Source of the DNA: Polytrichum commune
Lineage: Eukaryota > Streptophyta > Polytrichopsida > Polytrichales > Polytrichaceae
Direction of reading: 5' to 3'
Assembly (NCBI GenBank): GCA_950295325.1
Contig: OX485804.1
Span: forward strand, 23,436,001 to 23,500,000
Length of the DNA: 64,000 nucleotides
The notes beneath the pieces are model-generated. The model did no database searches. It was given only the letters and a program-made list of their open reading frames with translations, and was not told where the DNA came from. Below are positions 12,683-30,123 of the stretch, piece after piece. The position numbers and the translations under genes are program-made. Every line of letters starts with the position of its first letter. Positions within the stretch are counted from its first letter, which is position 1.

Positions 12683-13027
12683 ATGGGTTCTATCTTGCCT
12701 CCCATTTCAAAAGACCTCTTCTTGGAGCGCATTTTGGAGGCGATTATGGAGGGTATGTTTGATGAGGTTATTGCTCATTTGTCAAAGCTTTGTTTTGTGA
12801 ACATTGACTGAAGTCGGGTAATTAGGAATCATCTAAAGTGGCTTGCCCAATTTCATGCGATGCGAACCAACCAACACTATGCAACACATGCTACTATTTT
12901 TGGTTTGCAAGTTTTGGGAGAGAGTTTGGAGCTGAACCCAGATCACGACCAGGAAATGCAAGACTTGGAATATTACAATAATTCTACTTCAATGAGTGGA
13001 GAATCAGTTGGGGATGTGTTTGTTTGA
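12683..13027 (+). pseudogene. Degraded ORF downstream of the MULE, function unknown
   Basis: A frame beginning MGSILPPISKDLFLERI runs for about 115 codons with one internal TGA and ends at TGA 13025-13027. It includes EAIMEGMFDEVIAHLSKL and FHAMRTNQHYATHATI. The helical, low-repeat peptide is clearly former coding sequence and follows the transposase in the same orientation. It may be the C-terminal part of the same MULE or a second element gene. I do not recognise the family. Confidence 0.45.
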
Positions 13028-13989
13028 AGTTTTCTTAAGGTTGTTGTTGCTACAACATGGCATCCTCAAGTGTTCATCCGTCGCTGAAGTGTAGGGTTTC
13101 CGAGTTCAAGGGGGCAACGTTTTGGACCTTGGGGTTGGAGATGTTCAATGTATGCTAGTTTTGTTCTTGCAAATATTCAATACTCCAGTGAGGTTGTTGG
13201 TTGTTTTCAAGTGCACCAAGTGTGAACAACATGGGTCATTCCCTTGGGCTTCAAGAATGTGCACGTTGTAAACATTCATCATTGTTGTTGGACATCGTTG
13301 TGGGCATGTCATGTGTGAAATACAATCAGGGCCATCTTCAAACCGCAATCCATATGACCCTAACCATGTCGCGTAACTCCAAATAACAATAATCGGGCAA
13401 CCAAAAAGCCCATTCAGGAGGCCAACAATTTCCTTCTAGCAGCACATAAAGTATATCAGGAAGCTACATGTACAACATGGTTACAGGGGCTGGCATGACC
13501 TTTAAAATTGTCCCCCCGAAAAACAGGCAAGCCCCAAAACGTTGGTAATAGGGGTTGCTCATGCTCAAGCTTCTCCCACACCCAAACATTGCTAGAGCAA
13601 CCATAAGGTGGGCGTCATGGGAGTAAACATTGCGGGAATCAACATGGCAGTAGTTCCAACACTGAATCAACCTATTTCGGCAACTTGCAACGTCAAGAGC
13701 TCATTAAGGGTTAATAAGCCCCCACATTGGCTTCACCATAATCATCCCTTGTCTCAACTCATTACCATCATCAGCACCCAATATGCTACAGTTCGCCCTA
13801 CTAATTAAGAAGCATTTTGGCACATCGCTGTATTGCATTTCGGCACATTCCCATTTTGGCATCCTATATAGCACAATTGCGCATATATACAATCAATCTA
13901 CCTTGATTGATTACCTAGCCCTTCTGAGTGATTAAATGCACTCACCCACTTGCGAGTTTGTCAAGGACCGACAGCGGCTCCCGAGCAGT
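13028..13989. other. Gene-free stretch
   Basis: Short open frames only, on both strands, and none resembles a known protein. No tandem repeat or inverted structure stood out. Confidence 0.5.
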
Positions 13990-14235
13990 GTCTGGAACCA
14001 ACTGACAGCTACTTACAACAGATGATTGAACCGGTTGAGTTTGAGAAATAACCGGTGGTTGACGTTGGAGACTTCAGGAGAATTGCCGATCATTTTGGAG
14101 GAATCTATGGAAGAATACACCTCAAATGAATGAAAGCAAAAACCGGAAGATGATGTCAACATACATGTAACCGGTTGGATTTAGAATCACGTGGATCTTG
14201 ACCGGCTATGTATGCCCAAAAACTTCCCCGGGTAC
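13990..14235. repeat. Dispersed repeat copy 2 (AACCGGTTGAG...ACTTCCCCGGG)
   Basis: This is the homologue of 6660-6890 in the same orientation. It includes the GCCCAAAAACTTCC end block and the AACCGGTTGAG start block. Flanking sequence is unrelated to that of the first copy, which suggests a separate mobile unit. Confidence 0.65.
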
Positions 14236-14303
14236 CGCTCCCAAGGGCAACCTGACTCCCAAATTCCAGCAACAACTTTGCAACAGAATTCAGCAAGGCC
14301 TAA

Positions 14304-14838
14304 GGGCCGTTTTACACCTAGAGGCCCGGCCAATTCGTTATGTAAGAGTCTTGAAATCCTCACTTGTGATTGGCCAAAAGGTTGAAGTTGGCCCCAACCC
14401 CTTTACACATAGAGGCCGGGCCGATTTGGTGGTATGAAATTTTTAATCAAAAAATGCATGGTATGACACGGCCCGAGGTCATTGAATTGGGTGCACCCAA
14501 AATGGAAGGCCAATTCTTGGCCTCGGGGCCAATGTCAAATTTCAATTTCAATTTTTTTTTAAATAAAGTATGATTTTTTCCGCAAAACTATATCCATTTG
14601 ATTATGTGGAAATATGAATGGCTCTATGCTAGATTACGCTAGATCTGTTGGATTATGCTAGATTTATTGAATCAACCTAGCTTCTTGGCCCTAAGACCTT
14701 CACATATGAAAAAATTGACCCCCATTATAATCTTATTATAATGTGGAGTTGAGGCCGGCCTCCAAACCAAAAAGGGCTGAAATTTCATGCAATCGGCCTC
14801 AAGGGGAATTGGCACGGCCTCTAGGTGTAAAGCGGCCC
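14304..14838. mobile_element. PIF/Harbinger-like MITE, 535 bp, TAA target duplication
   Basis: The left end GGGCCGTTTTACACCTAGAG and the reverse complement of the right end, GGGCCGCTTTACACCTAGAG, differ at one base, and the match continues for about 33 bp. TAA flanks both ends (14301-14303 and 14839-14841). A further TIR-like copy (TTTACACATAGAGGCC) lies internally near 14402. No coding capacity. The termini resemble, but are not the same as, those of the 6559-7185 element. Confidence 0.85.
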
Positions 14839-15639
14839 TAAGTTAGCAGCAAAACTGGCATCAATTTATTAGCAATCTCAACATCAACCTGGCAACAAAG
14901 TAAGAAGCATTGAAGCAACAGCAACAGCAGCAGTCGGAGCATCGCCCAACCTCCCAACAATATATAGCACAGCAACAACAAAACGCCCACCAACAATACA
15001 GTCTAACCCCCTTAATACAGCACTCGATAATACAACACCTCGATTATATGACACGTTTCCTGTCGACCAAACTTTCTATTGTCTATTTACCTTGATAATA
15101 TGACTATGATGCTTGTAGTACGGAGTTTTTAGGCTTGATTTGTCATATGATAGAGGTAATTCATGCATGCATGTGATGGGACCCACGTTGTGATCAGCTT
15201 TGGGATCAAGAGTACATGGTGAACTCGTCAATGGCTTACCTTAAGTTAACTCAAGTTGATTGTTGTAAACCTTGGTTTTGGAACAAACATTGCATTTTTG
15301 AGACTTTGGGTTTGGGTGGAGGTTGAAAGGTTTAGGGGTTGTTGGATCTACAACCTAGAATTCTAGAGTTGTGTATTTCTCTCTTCGATTCAAAATTTGT
15401 CCTCACACCTTAATCTGACATCTCTTTGAATTAGAAATCTCAAACCTCACCGACTTATACTCCTACGTTTGTCCATGCCACTCTTCAATTTCTTGGCTTC
15501 AGAGGTGACAACACTCTTGAGTGGCAGATGCTTTTCATTTTGGTTATGATATCAACAATTTCGGTGTTCATGACCATGTCTACACACAAAGCAACTTGCA
15601 CACAAATTGGTAAGCAGTGTTATTGGCCTCCTCTGCATT

Positions 15640-16950
15640 GGTTGAGGCACCGGAAAATGTTATAATATGGATGAGATTGATTTATATTATCAGCCCAACC
15701 AAACAAGACACTAAGCGGAAGGAAAAGGTTGTGGGCGCAACATTCAAAAGGATTGTCTCACTCTTGCACTTCTTGTAAACACGACAAACACCAACAAGCT
15801 AAAACATGTGATTATTTACAAATCTCTACACCAAAAATGCTTTGGAAGGTGATTAGCAACAAATTATGTGTGGTGGTTTGCAAACCGAACGGCTTGGATG
15901 ATATCATATGTATTTGAGAGTTGGAGATGAGCCTCAATGTACATTTCGAATCTCAAAAGTAGAAGGTACTTTTGATTATGGACAATTCTGCTACTCATTC
16001 CCTCAAGGATGTTGGTAGGGGTGAATCCATTGGTTTTTCAACCCTGCAGTTGAGCAATATTGTTGTTGTTGACTTACCACTTTCATATTACAAGTGTGGT
16101 TCAACCTCTGGATTAGGGAAAAATTGCTTCATTCAAAGTTCAATATAAGAAGAAGCTTTTGGAATGGGTCCACTCTCAATTTGATTCTTCTACTATGCAC
16201 AAGGATTTGAGGAAGTTAATACTTAAGTAAGGCATGCAATTATGTGGTGCTCTCAAGTGTGGAAAGAGACGAATCCCCAAATCACACGAAACAACCGGAG
16301 GATGTCCAAGACTTTCTTGCAAACTGGAGTGCCCATTTTTGCCATGGATGATGAACGTGAGAAATTGAGAATGAAAGAAGCATTATCGTAGACATGCTAC
16401 TAACCGTGCATATTTGGGTTTCAAATGGTTTTCCACAAGGTGGGTTAAACCTTTTTTGAATTTTTTTTTTAATTTGTAATTACTAAATGAGATGAGAGTA
16501 TTGTGGTAAAATGAAATGACAATTGTATTTGAAAAGTTGTAACCTTTCTACAATCAAGTTCACAACTATATGCATCAATGTGTGATCAATGTGCCATTCA
16601 AATAGATGAATTGGCAAGTCTCATTTCCTCTTTGAATCTTGGAGTGAAGAAGTGCTTGTTAACGAATATGTGCAATTAGCAAAAGAAGAAATTGTTGATG
16701 TAAAGTACAACATGACCGAGTTGGTGGATTTGAATGAAGAGCCAACATAGCTGAATGATGTGGATGATCAACCAACTCCAATAGTCAAGGATCCTCAAGC
16801 CTGTAAGTAAGTCCAACTAATATCAAATTTTGTAATGGAGCATCCTGCAGAGTTCTCAGTCAGGGATGTGATGAACATGCGATCATTTATGGATATATTG
16901 AACAAGATGTCAATTTCCAACATCAACAAACATCATTAGAAGACAATAGA
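15640..16950 (+). pseudogene. pogo/Tigger-type DDE transposase pseudogene
   Basis: Fragments in changing frames follow the order of a DDE_1 (Tigger/jerky/pogo) transposase. They begin with a MDE motif (MDEIDLYY; Asp codon 15670-15672) and a QPNKTLSGRK-like segment. Next come NKLKHVIIYKS and NYVWWFANRTAWMISYVFE, then LLIMDN with Asp at 15981-15983. The third acidic site sits in TSVVQPLD (Asp 16111-16113), followed by ASFKVQYKKKLLEW and MDDEREKLRMKE. After an interrupting block, DELASLISSLNLG, EYVQLAKEEIVDVKYNMTEL and HPAEFSVRDVMN close the protein. All three acidic residues can be found, but not in one frame, and stops occur throughout. The N-terminal CENP-B-like DNA-binding region was not recognisable. 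Confidence 0.8.
16384..16600. repeat. 217-bp block interrupting the pogo transposase; also at 30610-30822
   Basis: The block begins TATCGTAGACATGCTACTAA and ends ATCAATGTGCCATTCA. It is nearly identical to 30610-30822, differing mainly in the T-rich part. It sits exactly between two transposase segments (MDDEREKLRMKE and DELASLISSL). At the other site its start forms one arm of a 27-bp inverted repeat. It is either a partly deleted TIR element inserted here, or pogo sequence copied elsewhere. Confidence 0.7.
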
Positions 16951-17248
16951 TTCTCACTTTCATGGTGTGTGATATGGTGAAGACATCACCATGGGACTAT
17001 ATTCCAAATTTTTAACTCCATATCGTGTGACGTAGTGAGCATTTTTTTCAATATGAATGTTCTTTCGTACATATGTGCCTTCATTGTGTATACAAAACGA
17101 CATTTTACACTTAAATAGACCATTTTCTTGAAAAACCTCGATAGTACAACATTTAAGTTCAGAATGTCATATTACACAAAGTATGACATTCAAATAATAC
17201 AACACTTTCTTGTGCAACCAAACGTGTCATATTAAAGGGGGAAAACAG

Positions 17249-18346
17249 TACCCCTCATAGCACATCTATGGGCCCAGCTGGTGTTGGGTATAGGCTGTGA
17301 TGGGATTTGGAACCACAGCTGGCTTGCCAAACCAAGAAAGCAAGTGCTGGGATTAAGTGCAAATGGTCATGCCAACGGTTGTGTTGGTTTAGGTCATTTC
17401 CTCAAGTGGTTGATAAGCTTAATGCATGTGCTTCTACATTGGCATGACGATGGCTGAGGTTGAAGGGTGGGGGGGCCATGGCATCACCCACCTCTAAGGA
17501 GATTGAGGGAGCTCACCATGCAATGTGATTCAAAGTGCTGCTACATGACAAGTCATGGAGGCTACTCTATTTAACAAAGCACATCGATTTTAGAACCAAA
17601 TGAAACCAGATATATATATCACATATAAGTGGATTCTGCGTCTACAGCACGCAGGAGAGCAAAAGCCACCATCCACAACCAATCCAATAATATGAACATT
17701 ACAAAACTGAACTGATTTTATCATTTTGTAATATTGCCTGTATTTACAGATAGGAGGGACTGCCAAGTAAATTCTCACCCATCTGAGTATTGGAAAGCAA
17801 CAAAAAGCATGTGTTGTATGCAAGGATGCTACTTCTGAGAATACACTGGCTTCCAACTGTATGTGATTATGCAACAGTAAAACTGACATCAAAATGTAAC
17901 TTGCTTATACAATGGCATCCAACTGTACAATCACTATACTTCTGTGTGTTGATCATCTGTCTATATATACAGTCTGAGTCTAGTTACAAACCCCCAAGTG
18001 AGGAAATATCATTTCTCTTGAGAGAAAATCATGTAATACTTTCACAAAAGCTGTGGCACACCAGTACCAAAAGAGGAAAAGATTAGGGGGAACTCTTTTA
18101 GGAACTTGGGAGTAATAAAACAGGGCATGTGGTACCCAGACCCTTATTACACCCACATAAATATTGTGGCACCAAAAATTGATCTCAGTAATCAATAGTC
18201 AATTTACAATCAAACAACTCCCTCTGCACAAAGAGACGAATTCTCTCTCTAGAGGCACCAAACCTCATACTCTTACACTAGCTCCCGCCACAAACACAAA
18301 GGTGCTCCATCGTGTTGTCTCCTTGTCCAAGAGTGACAAATATAAT
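17249..18346. other. Gene-free stretch including the likely PECT1 3' UTR
   Basis: The PECT1 stop is at 18347-18349 on the minus strand, so the adjacent bases to the left should include its 3' UTR. No cleavage signal could be fixed, and no other gene is supported. Confidence 0.5.
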
Positions 18347-24398
<6,052 letters not shown>

Positions 24399-25440
24399 CT
24401 ACACTAAATATTGTCTTTAGTGTAACTAATCCTATTTGTCCGACTCAATACTGAATTGTAAACCGCCCAAGTAGTGTCACCAACACTGAATGCAAACCTA
24501 ACGTTATTTGTCATTCGTTGCTTGTGACAACCAGAGATGCCACTGCAACGCCGGGTTTAAACCGGACATACTATGCATCATCGGACATCCATATAACCAC
24601 CCCCACCAGAAGCCCCTACAACATGAATCACCATACAATTCATAGAATTTACATATTGTAACGACAGATTTGCCACAGAAACCCTTGATAGGAAAACCAC
24701 AAAATACCAACCGCTCATCAACAACATCATAACAAGGGGATGGAATGTAGCCCCACTCATGGTACTAGTCGGAGGCACAAGAGCCACTACACACATCCCA
24801 TCAATGAAAAACCTAGAAAGAAAACTTAAACTCCCTCTCATAAAAATAAAAAACACATTCCAACAAATTAACATAATCACCACACAATATGCACACTCAA
24901 TACTAGTCCATAAACGAAGACTAGAGAACCGACAATATGTCACAAACCTTCAAGACCTAGCACAACTAAATAAACTAACTTATAACACGGTACACTTTAC
25001 CCTATAAAACAATGCCGCTATACTGGATAAACCCCACTAACAATAGTCACATGCTACCGGCTACTAGTTACTAATATAGTGTCTACTCTCTGCAAAGGGT
25101 GAAGTAGTTCTACATCTAACGCCATTGCCCTAAGGCATGGCCAAGGATGTTCTACGAACAGACACTCTATTCACTCCAACCTCCTCCGGAGACCGGAGTT
25201 CTTCTTCTTCTTCTTCTTCATTTGTTGCGGGAAAAGAATCGGGCATTATAAATTTACAATGTTGCAAATAGTGTCACTTACTAAGTGAATTTCAATCATC
25301 CATGACAATAATTCATTAGGATGCAAACTACACCAAAAGTGGATGAACTTAAAGTAAATTGGGATGAGAATGGTTGTAAACTTATTCATTAGAAGTGTCA
25401 TTAGACAAGCTATCACAATGACATAAAATGTCTAGTGTAG
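24399..25440. mobile_element. Non-autonomous TIR element, copy 2, split by a LINE
   Basis: The left end CTACACTAAATATTGT pairs with the reverse complement of the right end, CTACACTAGACATTTT. Without the LINE at 24522-25218, about 335 bp remains, related to the 402-bp copy at 3961-4362. The conserved block before the insertion (GTAGTGTCACCAACACTGAA) and after it (CATCCATGACAATAATTCAT) both have counterparts in the unsplit copy. Confidence 0.65.
24522..25218 (+). mobile_element. 5'-truncated LINE insertion with (TTC)n tail and about 10-bp target duplication
   Basis: The insert ends in GACCGGAGTTCTTC followed by more TTC repeats. It is flanked by CATTCGTTGC (24512-24521) and CATTTGTTGC (25219-25228), a 10-bp target duplication with one difference. 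The coding part (24540-25007) is frameshifted near 24640 and gives FKPDILCIIG, then IQFIEFTYCNDRFATETL, MVLVGGTRATTHIPSM and ILVHKRRLENRQY before a TAA. This is the same C-terminal region of a LINE ORF2 as at 5290-6113, but diverged, and the two 3' UTRs are unrelated. The related element at 3961-4362 shows the unoccupied site. Confidence 0.78.
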
Positions 25441-27058
25441 TGTTTCCTTTCAAAATGATGCCATGTAGGAGGCACCTCACTTTACCTCTTTTTGGTCTTG
25501 GATCCTCGTCTAAAGGCCTTCAGTCAAATTTTCATCTCTTGGTCAATAGAATTGTTCCATTTTGTCAAGCTCTCCTCCCCCCCCCCCCCCTCTCCCACTT
25601 GGACCCCCATTGAAAGGACCCCAAAGTTAACCCCTAAAGGTTGAAGCAAAATCCTTCCCAAAATCACTTTAAAAAATGTCATTTCAATGCATAGGGTTTT
25701 GAATAAAATATGTATGTCTTATGGTGGATATGATTGTATGGATGGCATCTTTGTAAAGTTAAGATTGTTCACATGAAATCCCAGTCGAAACCAACTACTT
25801 TATGATGATTTCATAAGAAGAAGAAAAAAATTGTTGCAATGACACTTGAGAAAATCCAATGGTCGCAAAGTTGAAGTCCTCGAGTTGGAGCAACTAGTGA
25901 TTTTTATTTTTTGTCTTTATCTACATTTGTATGATGGGATGGATGAGGAAGTTCAATCCAACAAGGGAAACACTTATGTAATATAAATAGATGTTAGAAT
26001 TTGAACTTCAAAATTTGGAGTTCATATGCCTAGTCTAGAGGTGGTCAAAAGTTCATTAATTGGATGATCAGTGTCTCTCACAATGAGAACACCTTCATGT
26101 TGCTTGAATCCTCAAAATTGGGATTTTGTCTTTCACCTTGTTGTTCATTTAGATTCTATTATCATTTATAGTCATGGCCCTAGAGAGACCGGAGTTCTTC
26201 TTCTTCTTTATAGTCATGGTCAAGTTCTCCATCCCAATCCCAAGAATCCAAACCAATATGTTCTCAATGTCAAACATGAACTCACTTATGTGCAAGGCGA
26301 GACCTACACCTCATTAGATAACCACTCTCAAGCCTAGTTACACTTGATATTATGCATAACTTAACCAATTTTCTCTATAAAAAAACCAAGTGACAAATAG
26401 CATGGTAGACCATCCAACACATGGTTTGATAATGATTGTCAACATGCATGGGGAAACTTCCATGTGTGTTAAACTCTACTCATTCAAACAAAATGTACAT
26501 AATGGCTTTCAAAAAGTACCACATGATGATCAGGCACAAGAAACGCGCTCACCTGGAGGGCAAACAAAAGGATCTACATCTCCTACTCTAAAGTGACCCA
26601 AAATTATTTTGGAAGAGATTTGAAGAAAAAGACAATTCGACCTTCCCATTTACACCACATGAAGCAGTAGATTATTGCACAAAACTCTACACCTCAAGTC
26701 AAAGTACCAATGATTGCTTTGTTCCAACTATACAACTTCTCCATGTTTTAAAAAAGGGGGAAATAGGGGCTCATATGAAAGACCTTAGCAAATCACAAGG
26801 CTGGGGATATCCATGGGTTGAAAGTTGTGTGCGATAATATTGAGGTTGTGTTCATATAGGATGATTTGTTGTAGTTGGGGTCTAAATGTGTGTTCTACAA
26901 CAGAGGGGGGGGGGGGGCTAGGTTGTGAATATATAATTTTGTTGCGAGGGCCAACTTTGATTGGTTGTAGTAGGATGGCCATTGTGGTTCTAGCACGTAT
27001 CGAAAGGCATGTGGTAGAATGGTAGCAATGATATGGATGTTTTATTGTGCTAATGTTA
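25441..27058. other. Gene-free stretch with microsatellites
   Basis: It contains a poly-C run at about 25578-25590, the 29-bp LINE tail insertion annotated separately and a poly-G run near 26906-26918. A block at about 25720-25785 is related to 36380-36440 (ATCTTTGTA, GATTGTTCACAT). No gene was recognised. Confidence 0.5.
26178..26206 (+). mobile_element. 29-bp LINE 3' tail flanked by perfect 13-bp target duplications
   Basis: The insert consists of CCCTAGAGAGACCGGAG plus TTC repeats, matching the last bases of the LINE at 24522-25218 (GAGACCGGAGTTC). It is flanked by TTTATAGTCATGG at 26165-26177 and again at 26207-26219. The structure is that of an extremely truncated target-primed reverse-transcription product. 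Confidence 0.75.
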
Positions 27059-27584
27059 TGCCCCCTCCCCACCTGACTTTACCAAATAATCAGAGTCTTT
27101 CCTAAAAATCGGGTAAAACTCCCTCAGTTATAGGGGAGGCATCCGGCCATCCCAACGCACCTACAAGAATTTGCTCTTGAGATTTTTGAGTAGGTTTTGG
27201 TTAAATAGCTTTCACACATGGTCATGGTTTCGTCTACCAAGCAATGAATGTTTGATAGTTCTTGTCCTACCCCCAATTCCCTTACTACTCATTTATCTTA
27301 TTACCATTGGTTTTTGTTAACGGAGCTCCTCGTGCCCTCATAGCTAAGACTAAAAAGTAACCAATGACAAGGGCGGGAGGCGACACTTTACAAGGTCCTA
27401 TATTGTTGCCTCGTGTCTAGGTACCGATGGGAGGGTCGGTGCTTGACAGGCTTGAAACCTCCACTTTTACACCATGCCACATCATTCGCCAACTAGGCTC
27501 AGCACTGGATAATGTCGATGATGTGAAGGCCGTGTTCTTAGAACCAACTTTTAGGCTTAGGTAACGTCAGGTGGGGAGGGGGCA
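27059..27584. mobile_element. TIR element/MITE, 526 bp, TTA target duplication
   Basis: The left end TGCCCCCTCCCCACCTGAC is repeated exactly at the right end in reverse complement, and the match continues into TTACC. TTA flanks both sides (27056-27058 and 27585-27587). The 3-bp TTA duplication suggests PIF/Harbinger, although the TGCCCCC terminus is not the usual GGGCC form. No coding sequence was recognised. Confidence 0.82.
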
Positions 27585-29649
27585 TTAGCTTATGAGGTAA
27601 CTAATCTTAATGATTGACAATTATGATAGTTATTTATGGGGGCTCTTTTTGGTGGCCACTAGTATGGCCCAATGTATTGCTTTGTTTGTGGTTTGGTAGT
27701 CGGCGGGGTGTGCTATTCCAACACCTTGCCATTGTGATGTGAGGGTTGGGCCCCGTGAGCCAAAGACGGTGTCTCTTTGGTGGGCAAGTGGTAATTTTTA
27801 AGAGGGGTGGGCAAGGTGCATCAACCACAACCTGCTCGTTCTTTGTGCACCGAACTATATGCATCCACTTTGTTGCTCCTCCAATTTCTATAGAGATCAA
27901 GACTTTGGAAATCGCAAGCATGACCCTTTATTTACCCCCAAATATTGGCATGCATATCAACATGATTAAACTACAAATTTCATCGTTGATGTCCAAGTTC
28001 ATCAATTATATATATGTATATATGTGTGTTGTATATATATAGTAAATGAGTTCATATTAATCTACCACAAACAATAAATAAATGAGATCTATGTGGTTTT
28101 CAAATGCGAGTTTTTGGAAAATATGAATGAACACCAAAAATATTTATTTTTAAGATCATTTACATTTAAAAACTTGCTAAGTTGATGTGGTAAATATTGT
28201 GTGTCATACTCTTAAAGAAAAATCCACAGTTTTTAAATAATTTGGGGGATTGTATCGTGGGTGCACACTATTTACCAACCACATTACATAGTATCAAAGG
28301 TCCAAGAAACAAACAATGATATCTCCTTCAAATCTTGCTCATTCTCCATGACAAACACACTCTAACATGTGGAACTTCTCATGCTATTTACATAGACACC
28401 AAGCACGACTCAAAATATTGTTAAGAGCTTGTCATGTTCTTTACCAATTTGGGCACGAGTGACCATTCAAAGATAAAATCATCTTCCTTAAAAGAAACAC
28501 CTCTATGTTGATGTATTTTCTCTCAATTCTTGGACTAAGGAAGTGAGTCTAAAAATGCTCTTTGTATTCGCATCTTGAATTGCTCCTAATTGATGTCTTA
28601 CCCACATCTAAAAGTGAAAGCATAAAAATCTCAAGGCGAATTCTTCATTGAAAACCAAACTGACATACATGGATCACTATGAAATTATGCCCCCTACGTA
28701 TGAGAAAGTTTATAAAGAAAAACAAATGTATAAGTATCATGCTTGAAAATAGACTCGTGTATTTATGCTAAGCTTTTTAATTAAAGTGTAAATGCCTCCG
28801 CTACATATACAATATAATAATCATGAATTAAATAGGCCTTTATTACTTATGAAATCCACTTTCACTTTCCAATGAGAAAGTCATTGAATGTGTTTTTCAT
28901 CCATGGCATGTAACTCGACGATTGCATCAACACAAACAAAGACAAAAACACAACAACTCAGCCACAATCCAAAGAGACCAAAACTCAAGTGAGCCCTTGA
29001 GCGCTCCAAGGGCCTCTAGTTTGTCAAACCTATAACCCAAATGCAAACCCTAACAAGAATGGACAAGGTTGTCATTAAGGACTATTACCATACGATAACA
29101 ATGGGTGAAACTTGAATTCGATGAAACTTACACATCTATCGTCAAAAAAGTTTCTAAACCTTTGGGGCCCCTTTTGTACAATTACATTTACATTTACCTC
29201 AAAATCTTAATAACCTTTCTAAACTTATACACAATAGAGAAAACCAATAAATCTCCCTTATGTAAACTTTGTACACTAATGCCTCATATAGTACCCCTTT
29301 CTTACACTCACGTTAGTTTGTACGTTGTACAAAGAGTCCACCCATGGGATGAACATATACCTAGAGTGGTTGAAGATTCAAGTGGGACTAGCAATGCACA
29401 TTGTAATCAGGTGTAAAGGTTTCTAAGCATGTGGACCACTCCATAGGGATGAAAAGGTTAAATCATACTATACAAATGCCCACAATATTTACCATAATCA
29501 ATGTAGTGAAATGCATGACATAATATATTCAACTTTTAATGAGATTTGACTAGAAAAGTGTTCTCCAATGTATTGTGAGCTTTGTTTTCTACCTTCCATT
29601 CATGTGCAACAAAATAGTAGTAGTAGTAGTAGTAATAATAGTAATAGTA

Positions 29650-29691
<42 letters not shown>

Positions 29692-30086
29692 TACAACGTC
29701 GGGCAATCCGATGTGAATTTGAGCATGTTGGTCCTACCCTGCTCAAGGATCCCCTTGGTGCAGGGTGGGGTTTACGGCCTACCTTGTGTTGGGTGGGCTC
29801 TTGGTTCTTTCGTCAAGTAGAAAGAATATTTCATAGCGGGAAAATGGACCGCTAATCCCTCCGTCCGGATTTGGGTACCTCTCCACTATCATCCTAGTAG
29901 TTTAGAGTCATCTCGAAGCATGTGCAACAAACAATTAAACCTAAGTATGTTTCAAAGATTTGTAAAGAACTTCACCTCGTTACTTGAGCTCAAGTGCAAA
30001 TGAAGAGACATCTTATCAAATTGACTTTATCCAAAAACAAAACTCAAAAATTCAAAAATACAACAACAACAACAACAACAACAACA

Positions 30087-30123
<37 letters not shown>

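Larger units (their letters stand above)
14999..17248 (+). mobile_element. pogo-like (Tc1/mariner superfamily) DNA transposon, about 2.25 kb, dead
   Basis: Both ends are present. The left end reads CAGTCTAACCCCCTTAATA and the right end, reverse-complemented, CTGTTTTCCCCCTTTAATA. The dinucleotide TA lies immediately outside each end (14997-14998 and 17249-17250), matching Tc1/mariner/pogo insertion into TA. Both subterminal regions also carry AATACAACAC-type motifs and ACACGTTT or its complement. The interior encodes a DDE transposase ruined by frameshifts and stops, annotated separately. The A/C-rich CAACAG sequence just left of the element belongs to the flank. Confidence 0.82.

Noticed and set aside
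15000-15100. A/C-rich CAACAG sequence as a possible coding exon (poly-Gln frame near 14910-15095)
   Set aside because: It crosses the left end of the pogo element and is low-complexity.
29568-29855. Two overlapping open frames with poly-Asn/poly-Ser or poly-Val/poly-Ile
   Set aside because: They are produced by TAG/TAA trinucleotide repeats.
30061-30123. Regular repeat array as a possible CRISPR or satellite
   Set aside because: It is a simple CAA/CTA compound microsatellite with no spacers.
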